A stretch of DNA of 7,900 nucleotides, taken from assembly GCA_035632955.1 (NCBI GenBank), contig DASQFU010000087.1:1-7900 (forward strand), in the 5' to 3' direction. The stretch comes from DASQFU01 sp035632955. Lineage in GTDB: Bacteria > Eisenbacteria > RBG-16-71-46. A program made the translations under genes and the position numbers. Under the pieces are notes generated by a model. It searched no databases. It had not been told where the DNA came from and worked only from the letters and a program-made list of their open reading frames with translations. Below, one piece after another: positions 1-5,483 of this stretch (its first letter is position 1; each line of letters starts with the position of its first letter).

Positions 1-1830
1 TCGATTCGCTATTGGGTCGGCACCGGTCTCGGAACCTCGAACACAGGGGTTCCGCCGAAAGTTCTCCTGAGCCTCGAGGATGTGGACCATGTCGGACGCC
101 TGGACCTGATCGTGGGACTGAACTACTTCCAGTCGTCGCTCGCCGAGCTTCTGGTGATCCGGCACCGCGTCGGCCGGTTGTTCGACGGACTGACCGACTA
201 TGAGCTCGCAGATGGCGCGGGACCGCTCGCGGCCGTGGACTTCCACGCGACTGGGAAGCACGACCTACTGATGTCGCGCGGCGGACACCTGTGGCGGCTC
301 GACAGCGATGCCAATGGGGCATTCGCGCCCCCCGCGGACCTCGGCTTCGGCGCGCTCGCTCGGGCGCTGGATTTCAACGACGATGGTCGCACCGACGTGC
401 TCCAGAGCGCGGGACCGCCGTTGTCGATCTCGCTGTGCGATGCCTCGGGCGCTCTCTTGGCGCCGGACACCTACGCGAGTCGCTTCCGCGCATCTGGGGA
501 CTTCGACGGCGATGGGTTACTGGACCTGCTCGGCGAGGACTCTGGTGGCATGCTCGAGACGCTTCTCAACGACGGCACGGGGCATTTCGACACTCCAAAT
601 CCCGCGGCAGTGAATCTGGTGGGAGCCTCCCCGATCGGCACAGGCGATGTCGACGGCGATACCCATGTCGATCTGGTCGTCGCCCGGAAGCTGTTCGTGC
701 CGAACACGGCGACGGTGGATTCGTTGACCGTGCTGCGGAGCCAGGGCGATGGAACGTTTACGTTTCTCGCGAACTACCCGCTTCCGCCACGTCTTCCGCA
801 AGGTCCCGAGTTCCAGAGCCTCGAAGAGGTCTTTGTCTCTGACTTGAATGGAGATCAACTTCTCGACGTGATCGTTGCGACGAAATTCGCCGCGCGAATC
901 GGAGTGCTCTACGTTCTGATCGGGGATGGGGCTGGCGGCTTCGGAAGCGCGACTCCGTACGATGTGACGCCGGAGGATCCCGAGGTCGCCCTTGTCGATG
1001 CCGATCGCGACGGGGATCCCGATTTGGTCGTGACGGCTCATTCGGGCGAGGCGGACGGGCGAATGCAGGTGTTCGCCAATCGCGGAAACGGAACGTTCGT
1101 TCTGCCTTACTTCCAGGGAATCGAGACATATCCGGGTCGACCGGGCGAGCCCCGGCATGTCGGGCAAAGCGTCGTGACAGGGGATTTCAACGCGGACGGC
1201 AGTCCCGATGTCGCGTTTCCCTATGAAGGCTACAACTACACCGACGGCATCGGCGTGTTCCTCGGGCGTCATTCTGACATCGTGACGCCGGTCCTGGTCT
1301 CGCTGGTGGATGCGACCGTGAGCGCGGCGGGCGTGCGGCTCGAGTGGTATGGCGCGTCGGCGGGAATACCGGCGGCCCACGTGCAGCGCCGCGTCGGCGA
1401 TACGTGGAGCACGCTCGCCACAATTCTACGCGACGGGACCGGGCGCTACGTGTTCGACGATCGCGACGTGGAGCCTGGTGTGCGCTATGTCTACCGCCTG
1501 CAGCTCGGCGACGGACCGCAGGCGCTGTTCTCCGAAGAGACTGTCGTGGACATTCCCCTGGCGGCGACGTTGCGGCTCGAGCGTCCGACTCCCAATCCTT
1601 CCGTCGGCGAGCTCCACGTCAGTTTCACGCTCTCGAGCGGCGCGCCGGCTACCTTGGAGATGACCGACGTTGGCGGCCGGCGTGTACGGGCCGTAACTAT
1701 CGCCTCACCCGAGCCGCGGCGTTACACTCTCGACCTCTCGCGTGGCGGACGGCTCGCGCCCGGCATCTACTGGGTGCGACTGACGCAGCGCGAAGAGTCG
1801 GCCGTGACCCGAGCGGTCGTCCTTCGATAG
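1..1830 (+). CDS. Secreted FG-GAP/VCBS beta-propeller protein with C-terminal sorting-type domain (5' partial)
   Basis: The frame is open from the first base, giving 609 residues plus a TAG stop; the true start is left of the window. An internal GTG at 82 falls inside the first repeat, so it is not the start. Eight calcium-loop motifs of the FG-GAP/VCBS type (D-x-D/N-x-D-G-x-x-D and variants) begin at about residues 27, 80, 124, 167, 216, 281, 333 and 395. Good examples are DFNDDGRTD, DFDGDGLLD and DFNADGSPD; the first two copies are degenerate. The 43-65 residue spacing fits blades of an integrin-alpha-like beta-propeller. Residues about 429-518 resemble a fibronectin-III fold (VRLEWYGAS, then YVYRLQLGDG). 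Residues about 521-609 have the FlgD-Ig / type IX sorting pattern: a PNPS motif at 531-534, a TLEMTDVGGRRVR strand, GIYWVRL and a basic C-terminus. Family knowledge points to an extracellular or surface protein that binds calcium. Ligand and function are unknown. Secretion by a type IX-like route is inferred from the tail only. The gene converges on the minus-strand cluster, 27 nt away. Confidence 0.9.
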   Translation, partial: SIRYWVGTGLGTSNTGVPPKVLLSLEDVDHVGRLDLIVGLNYFQSSLAELLVIRHRVGRLFDGLTDYELADGAGPLAAVDFHATGKHDLLMSRGGHLWRLDSDANGAFAPPADLGFGALARALDFNDDGRTDVLQSAGPPLSISLCDASGALLAPDTYASRFRASGDFDGDGLLDLLGEDSGGMLETLLNDGTGHFDTPNPAAVNLVGASPIGTGDVDGDTHVDLVVARKLFVPNTATVDSLTVLRSQGDGTFTFLANYPLPPRLPQGPEFQSLEEVFVSDLNGDQLLDVIVATKFAARIGVLYVLIGDGAGGFGSATPYDVTPEDPEVALVDADRDGDPDLVVTAHSGEADGRMQVFANRGNGTFVLPYFQGIETYPGRPGEPRHVGQSVVTGDFNADGSPDVAFPYEGYNYTDGIGVFLGRHSDIVTPVLVSLVDATVSAAGVRLEWYGASAGIPAAHVQRRVGDTWSTLATILRDGTGRYVFDDRDVEPGVRYVYRLQLGDGPQALFSEETVVDIPLAATLRLERPTPNPSVGELHVSFTLSSGAPATLEMTDVGGRRVRAVTIASPEPRRYTLDLSRGGRLAPGIYWVRLTQREESAVTRAVVLR

Positions 1831-1847
1831 CGCACAGATCTGCTCTG

Positions 1848-1878
1848 CGTCCGCCCTTTATCGTGACGATGGCGGACG
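1848..1878. terminator. Candidate bidirectional hairpin between convergent genes
   Basis: An 8-bp perfect GC-rich stem (CGTCCGCC at 1848-1855 with GGCGGACG at 1871-1878) encloses a 15-nt loop. It lies just after the stop of the FG-GAP gene and spans the last codons and stop of the minus-strand beta-barrel gene. The position suits a shared terminator. Neither side has a T-run after the stem, so intrinsic termination is doubtful; it may only protect 3' ends or may be chance. Confidence 0.35.
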
Positions 1879-2430
1879 ATTGCGAAAGAGTAGGGACAAG
1901 CTCGCCCAGATCTGGTGTTCGGTGAAGTCGGCCACCGGGTCGTTCATGATGCGCCGCAACCGGTACTCGGCCCGCAACGCCGCACGGTGGCTCGCCAGCG
2001 TGCGAACTCCCACACCGGCGCCCACCAGGACGCGCGCTTGGCGAAAGCTGCCAAGCCATTCCTGTCGCATTCCGCCGGCGATGGCGAGGAACGGCTGGAA
2101 TCCGCTGGCGCCAAGCATGCGCTGCCACGTCACGGCACCCTCCAGATCGAGCACGTCCAGGCCAGGAAGCCGGCTGTATCCGACTCCGGCTTCGTAACCG
2201 ACCAGCCCGTCGCCGATGCCCGTGAACGATCCCGCGCGCAGTCCGAGCGCCACGCGCGTCTGGCCCTCGATGGTCGTCGTCGAGAGCGACGCTCCGACTT
2301 CGACCGCTCCGGGATGAAGGGCCGGCGGCACAAGATCGAGCGGCAGCCGGACGGAGCGAACAACACTTTGAGCCTCGCTGACCGACGCCAGGAACAGCAA
2401 GAGAAGACCGCCACCACCTCTCCACCTCAT
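1858..2430 (-). CDS. Small outer-membrane beta-barrel protein
   Basis: 190 residues, stop TAA. The ATG at 2430 overlaps the TGA of the upstream gene as ATGA, and GAGG at 2437-2440 sits 6 nt before it; both support this start over longer in-frame options. Residues 1-20 form a signal peptide: basic start (MRWR), a hydrophobic LLLLFLASV core and an S-E-A cleavage site before Gln21. The mature chain alternates hydrophobic and polar or glycine residues in strand-like stretches (about 42-70, 76-86, 92-120, 131-160). The last strand, HQIWASLSLLF, ends on Phe182, the aromatic end typical of BAM-inserted barrels, although eight residues (RNRPPSSR) follow it. The size fits an eight-stranded OmpA/OmpW-like barrel. 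I recognise no specific family. Translational coupling suggests it works with, or is made in proportion to, the GH113-like lipoprotein upstream; a porin-like or anchoring role is speculation. Confidence 0.75.
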   Translation of the reverse strand: MRWRGGGGLLLLFLASVSEAQSVVRSVRLPLDLVPPALHPGAVEVGASLSTTTIEGQTRVALGLRAGSFTGIGDGLVGYEAGVGYSRLPGLDVLDLEGAVTWQRMLGASGFQPFLAIAGGMRQEWLGSFRQARVLVGAGVGVRTLASHRAALRAEYRLRRIMNDPVADFTEHQIWASLSLLFRNRPPSSR

Positions 2431-3443
2431 TGCGAACCTCGCCACGCGGAAGCCAGCTCCGCCGCCGCCGGTTTTCCGGCAGGCGTGTAATCCGCATTCG
2501 TGGGTCCCCCGGACCCGTCGGCCGGCCAGTTCCACCAGTAAAGTCCTGCGATCCAATCGCGATCTTGGATGGCCGCAAACGCGGCCCAGTAGAGGTCGGC
2601 CTGCTCGACGAGATCCAATGGCGCGGTGGAGCGCTGGTCGTGCGGCGCGATGCCGGCGCCATCGATGCTGCGATAGCCGATCTCGGTGAGAAGAACCGGC
2701 AGGCCCGTCTGCTCGCCAAGCACTCGCAGCCGCTCGAGCCAGGGCGCCCATCCGCCGAGGATCTCGAGGCGCCCCGGATTCCTGCGGGTCGTGACCGGGA
2801 AGTAGAAGTTGACGCCCACCAGGTCGAGCGCGTCCCAGAACGGCACCCGGGCGGCCTCGTCCCATGACGCGGCGTAGACGAGGCGGCCCGAGAACACCTG
2901 CCGAACCGCGGCGATCGTCTCGCGCCACTCACCCTCGTGCTCGATCGTGCCGGCGAGCTCGGTGCCGACGACAAACTCCGAGATGGAGAGTGAATCGGCG
3001 TAGCGCGCCCAGCCGACGAGGTACTCGCGATAAGAGTCGAACCAGGCCGCGGGATCGGCAGGTGACAACGTTCCCCGCCACCGTCCGTCGTCGAGATCGA
3101 CATGGGGCTTGAGCACGATCTGCATTCCCCGCAGCGCCGCATCCACGACGACTTGTCCCACGGCCGGGCGGCTCGGGGTCCGCGGATCGTCGCTGCGGAC
3201 CTGATTCGCCCGCGCATCTCTCTGGTACGCAGTGACGATCACAATCAGCGTGTTGGCACCGGTGGCGGCGAGCGCATCGAGCGACGCGGCGGCGGCGGGA
3301 GTGGCGTAGCCATCCGCGGTCCAATCCACGAAGGTCACGCCGCGCGCCGGCGGCTGGCCGCCGGAGACTTGAGTGGGCAGCGATTCGCAGCCGAGCGAGG
3401 CGACGAGCAACACGCCACCGATAGCACGAAGGAGTCGACTCAC
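2427..3443 (-). CDS. GH113-like glycoside hydrolase, predicted lipoprotein (clan GH-A TIM barrel)
   Basis: 338 residues from a GTG start. The frame is open further upstream, but GTG at 3443 follows AGGA with a 6-nt spacer and begins a lipoprotein signal: SRLLRA, hydrophobic IGGVLLVASLG, then Cys19. Upstream extension would only shadow mccB. The rest reads as a GH113-type TIM barrel, a family founded on beta-1,4-mannanases. An early strand ends GANTLIVIVTAYQ. A basic strand IVLKPHVDLDDGRWRG follows. The likely acid/base Glu162 lies in EFVVGTEL and the likely nucleophile Glu254 in LPVLLTEIGYRS. The family-like end is GLYWWNWPADG (about 300-310) followed by YTPAGKP (319-325). Clan GH-A usually has Asn before the acid/base; here it is Thr161. 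The protein probably sits on the periplasmic or outer face of a membrane and cleaves, or at least binds, a beta-linked polysaccharide. Mannan is the family precedent, but the substrate cannot be read from the sequence. The gene lies 8 nt after mccB and overlaps the barrel gene by 4 nt. Confidence 0.85.
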   Translation of the reverse strand: MSRLLRAIGGVLLVASLGCESLPTQVSGGQPPARGVTFVDWTADGYATPAAAASLDALAATGANTLIVIVTAYQRDARANQVRSDDPRTPSRPAVGQVVVDAALRGMQIVLKPHVDLDDGRWRGTLSPADPAAWFDSYREYLVGWARYADSLSISEFVVGTELAGTIEHEGEWRETIAAVRQVFSGRLVYAASWDEAARVPFWDALDLVGVNFYFPVTTRRNPGRLEILGGWAPWLERLRVLGEQTGLPVLLTEIGYRSIDGAGIAPHDQRSTAPLDLVEQADLYWAAFAAIQDRDWIAGLYWWNWPADGSGGPTNADYTPAGKPAAAELASAWRGSQ

Positions 3444-3449
3444 GCGTCG

Positions 3450-3453
3450 TCCT
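3450..3453 (-). promoter_or_regulatory. Shine-Dalgarno AGGA that fixes the GTG start of the GH113-like gene
   Basis: AGGA overlaps the TAG stop codon of mccB and lies 6 nt before the GTG at 3443. It supports the short form of the lipoprotein, which places the hydrophobic signal segment at the N-terminus. Confidence 0.6.
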
Positions 3454-5065
3454 ACATCCGGAACACGCCGAACTTCATATCCGGGATCGGCGCGTTCAGC
3501 GTCGCCGCCAGCGCCAGCCCGAGCGCCGTGCGGGTTTCCGCCGGGTCCAGGATGCCGTCGTCCCACAGACGCGCGCTCGAAAAATACGGACTGCCCTCCT
3601 CTTCATACTTGTCGAGCGTGGGCTGCTTGAACGTGCGCAGCTCGGCATCCGACATCTTCTTCCCGGTCGCTTCGAGCTGCGCCTGCTTGACCTGGGCCAG
3701 CACCGATGCGGCCTGTTCGCCGCCCATCACGCTGATCCGGCTGTTCGGCCACATGAACAGGAAGCGTGGCTGGTAGGCGCGCCCGCACATGCCGTAGTTG
3801 CCGGCCCCGAAGCTGCCGCCGATCACGACGGTGAGCTTGGGCACCGGCGCGTTGGCGACGGCGTGCACCATCTTCGCGCCATCCTTGGCGATGCCGCCGT
3901 GCTCGTATTGTTTGCCGACGATGAAGCCGCTGATGTTCTGCAGGAACAACAGCGGCACGCCGCGCTGCGCGGCGAGCTCGATGAAGTGCGTGGCCTTGAG
4001 CGCGCTCTCGCTGAACAGCACACCCTGATTGGCGAGGATGCCGACCGGCATCCCGTGGAGATGCGCGAACCCGGTGATCAGCGTTTGCGCATAGCGGGTC
4101 TTGAACTCGTGGAAGCGCGAACCGTCGACCAGCCGGGCGATCAGCTCCCGCACTTCGTAGGGCGTGCGTAGGTCGCGCGGCAGGAGGCCGTAGATCTCCG
4201 CGGGGTCGTAGCGCGGCGGCTCGGGATCGCGTAGGTCGAGCGCGGCCCGGTCGGCGCGCGCGCCGCCGAGATGCGCGACGATGTCACGCGCGATCTCGAG
4301 CGCGTGCGCATCGTCCTCGGCCATGTGATCCGCGACGCCCGAGATGCGCGTGTGCACGTCGGCGCCGCCCAGCTCTTCGGCGGTCACCTCTTCACCCGTG
4401 GCCGCCTTCACCAGCGGCGGGCCACCGAGGAAGATCGTCCCCTGGTTCTTGACGATCACCGCTTCGTCGCTCATCGCCGGCACGTACGCGCCTCCGGCGG
4501 TGCACGAACCCATCACCACCGCGATCTGCGGAATCCCGAGCGCCGACATGCGCGCCTGGTTGTAGAAGATGCGGCCGAAGTGGTCGCGGTCGGGGAACAC
4601 ATCCGCCTGGAGCGGCAGGAAGGCGCCCCCGGAGTCGACGAGATAGATACAGGGGAGCCAGTTCTCGAGCGCGATCTCCTGCGCTCGCACGTGCTTCTTG
4701 ACCGTGAGCGGGTAGTAGGTGCCGCCCTTCACGGTGGCATCGTTCGCCACCACCATGACCTGCCGGCCCTGGACCACACCCAGTCCGGTAACGAGCCCGG
4801 CGCACGGCGCGTCATCCTCGTAGAGACCATGCGCGGCCAGCGGTGAAAGCTCGAGGAACGCCGTACCGGGGTCGAGCAGGCGCTCGATCCGCTCGCGCAC
4901 GAACAGCTTTCCGCGCGCGGTGTGGCGCTTGATCAGGGCCGCGCCGCCTCCCTGCTTCACGGCGGCGAGGTGTTGCTTGAGCTCGGCCGCGAGCCCCCGG
5001 TGATGCTCGGCGTTGGTCTTGAACTCGTCGCTCGCGGTATCGAGATGAGACTCGATCAGCTCCAT
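3452..5065 (-). CDS. mccB: Methylcrotonyl-CoA carboxylase, carboxyltransferase (beta) subunit
   Basis: 537 residues, matching the family's usual length of about 535. The enzyme moves the carboxyl group from carboxybiotin to 3-methylcrotonyl-CoA, giving 3-methylglutaconyl-CoA in leucine breakdown; it works in the cytoplasm with a biotin-bearing alpha subunit. Family marks are colinear throughout: RHTARGKLFVRERIERLLDPG (47-67, shown in part by RERIERLLDPG), NDATVKGGTYYPLTVKKH (108-125), YLVDSGGAFLPLQ (141-153), the N-domain oxyanion loop GSCTAGGAYVPAMSD (186-200), the C-domain GGSFGAGNYGMCGRAY (416-431), MGGEQAASVLAQVK (447-460), SSARLWDDGILDP and the terminal FGVFRM. These favour MCC over propionyl- or acetyl-CoA carboxylases; geranyl-CoA carboxylase is a less likely reading. 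The ATG at 5065 follows GAGGA with a 4-nt spacer; an in-frame GTG at 5080 is the alternative. It is first in a three-gene cluster. The partner mccA and the other liu genes are not in the window. Confidence 0.95.
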   Translation of the reverse strand: MELIESHLDTASDEFKTNAEHHRGLAAELKQHLAAVKQGGGAALIKRHTARGKLFVRERIERLLDPGTAFLELSPLAAHGLYEDDAPCAGLVTGLGVVQGRQVMVVANDATVKGGTYYPLTVKKHVRAQEIALENWLPCIYLVDSGGAFLPLQADVFPDRDHFGRIFYNQARMSALGIPQIAVVMGSCTAGGAYVPAMSDEAVIVKNQGTIFLGGPPLVKAATGEEVTAEELGGADVHTRISGVADHMAEDDAHALEIARDIVAHLGGARADRAALDLRDPEPPRYDPAEIYGLLPRDLRTPYEVRELIARLVDGSRFHEFKTRYAQTLITGFAHLHGMPVGILANQGVLFSESALKATHFIELAAQRGVPLLFLQNISGFIVGKQYEHGGIAKDGAKMVHAVANAPVPKLTVVIGGSFGAGNYGMCGRAYQPRFLFMWPNSRISVMGGEQAASVLAQVKQAQLEATGKKMSDAELRTFKQPTLDKYEEEGSPYFSSARLWDDGILDPAETRTALGLALAATLNAPIPDMKFGVFRM

Positions 5066-5069
5066 GCGG

Positions 5070-5074
5070 TCCTC
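5070..5074 (-). promoter_or_regulatory. Shine-Dalgarno GAGGA for mccB
   Basis: GAGGA lies 4 nt before the ATG at 5065. This favours that ATG, which matches the expected family N-terminus, over the in-frame GTG at 5080. Confidence 0.5.
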
Positions 5075-5107
5075 AGACACGACGCGACGGATACCGGGGA
5101 CCAAGGA

Positions 5108-5138
5108 CTTATAGCAGAGGCTGCGCCAAGTCGTCCAA
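5108..5138 (-). promoter_or_regulatory. Weak candidate promoter for the mccB cluster
   Basis: On the minus strand, TATAAG (5113 to 5108) resembles a -10 box, with TTGGAC (5138 to 5133) as a poor -35 at a 19-nt spacing. Transcription would start near 5100, leaving a leader of roughly 36 nt before the ATG. The -10 match is good and the -35 match weak; sigma specificity in this lineage is unknown. Confidence 0.3.
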
Positions 5139-5339
5139 GAGCTGGTTGCGGTTCTCGGCCACGAGTCGTTGGCTCCGGCGGCCATCCAACTCGTCCCGGA
5201 GCGAGTGACATACCGAAGAGTCGACGCGAATCGAATTGCGAAAGCGCGATTTCGCTTGACAGGTTTGCGAGAGCGGCTCGAAGACACCTCGCTGCTGCTC
5301 CTCCAGCAACGCAACAGCGTGCGCATGATCTCCCACCAC
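5109..5339 (-). CDS. Doubtful small ORF upstream of mccB (76 aa)
   Basis: This frame runs from ATG at 5339 to TAA at 5109, ending 43 nt before mccB on the same strand. The product would be a charged, leucine-rich, probably helical peptide (for example ALLEEQQRGVFEPL and RLVAENRNQLLDDLAQ). I recognise no family. By my hand count about 71% of third codon positions are G or C, lower than the surrounding genes appear to have, and its stop overlaps the candidate -10 box of mccB. It could be a small gene, a gene remnant or chance in a GC-rich spacer; I favour the last two. Confidence 0.2.
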   Translation of the reverse strand: MVGDHAHAVALLEEQQRGVFEPLSQTCQAKSRFRNSIRVDSSVCHSLRDELDGRRSQRLVAENRNQLLDDLAQPLL

Positions 5340-5428
5340 GCGATGGATCGGCTCGACCCAAGAGAAGAGTCATGATCCTTCGACCGACGCGCGCTGCGCG
5401 ACCGTGAGAGCGCCGAAAACTAGCGTGG

Positions 5429-5434
5429 TATAAG
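5429..5434 (+). promoter_or_regulatory. Candidate -10 box for the HNH gene
   Basis: TATAAG lies about 50 nt before the ATG at 5484. No convincing -35 hexamer is found 16-19 nt upstream. It has the same sequence as the box proposed on the mccB side. A GGAAGG Shine-Dalgarno at 5470-5475, 8 nt before the ATG, supports the start codon. Confidence 0.3.
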
Positions 5435-5483
5435 AGGCGCAGTCGAAGACCCCCGCGGTTCGCCCCCGTGGAAGGTCAGCGTC

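Larger units (their letters stand above)
5066..5483. other. Divergent intergenic region between mccB and the HNH gene
   Basis: This 418-bp spacer separates two divergently transcribed units, so it should hold promoters for both. It looks less GC-rich than the flanking genes. Besides the weak boxes and the doubtful ORF listed separately, it holds a short inverted repeat (CGCGC T GCGCG) near 5389-5400. I see no riboswitch, tRNA, strong operator or clear transposon end. Confidence 0.6.

Noticed and set aside
82..1830. GTG at 82 as the start of the FG-GAP gene
   Set aside because: The frame is open to the window edge and the GTG codon lies inside the first repeat motif (DVDHVGRLD).
2431..2928. 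N-terminal extension of the beta-barrel gene
   Set aside because: The frame is open to 2928, but this part only shadows the GH113-like gene. The ATG at 2430 has a ribosome-binding site and a signal peptide directly after it.
1697..3217. 506-codon minus-strand open frame
   Set aside because: It lies out of frame across the GH113-like and barrel genes and part of the FG-GAP gene; the product is Arg/Ser/Pro-rich with no domain, typical of a GC-rich shadow frame.
3444..3566. N-terminal extension of the GH113-like gene
   Set aside because: It would overlap the mccB end in another frame and bury the lipoprotein signal inside the protein.
4271..4846. 191-codon plus-strand open frame
   Set aside because: It is antisense to conserved mccB motifs and shows no domain of its own.
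5256..5261. Perfect TTGACA on the plus strand
   Set aside because: No -10-like sequence lies 16-18 nt downstream (the hexamer there is CGAAGA), and the HNH start is more than 200 nt away.
5066..5326. N-terminal extension of mccB
   Set aside because: The extension is Ser/Arg/Trp-rich and unlike the family. The protein matches normal MccB length and start from the ATG at 5065.
5389..5400. CGCGC T GCGCG inverted repeat as an operator
   Set aside because: It is short, GC-only and expected by chance in this composition.
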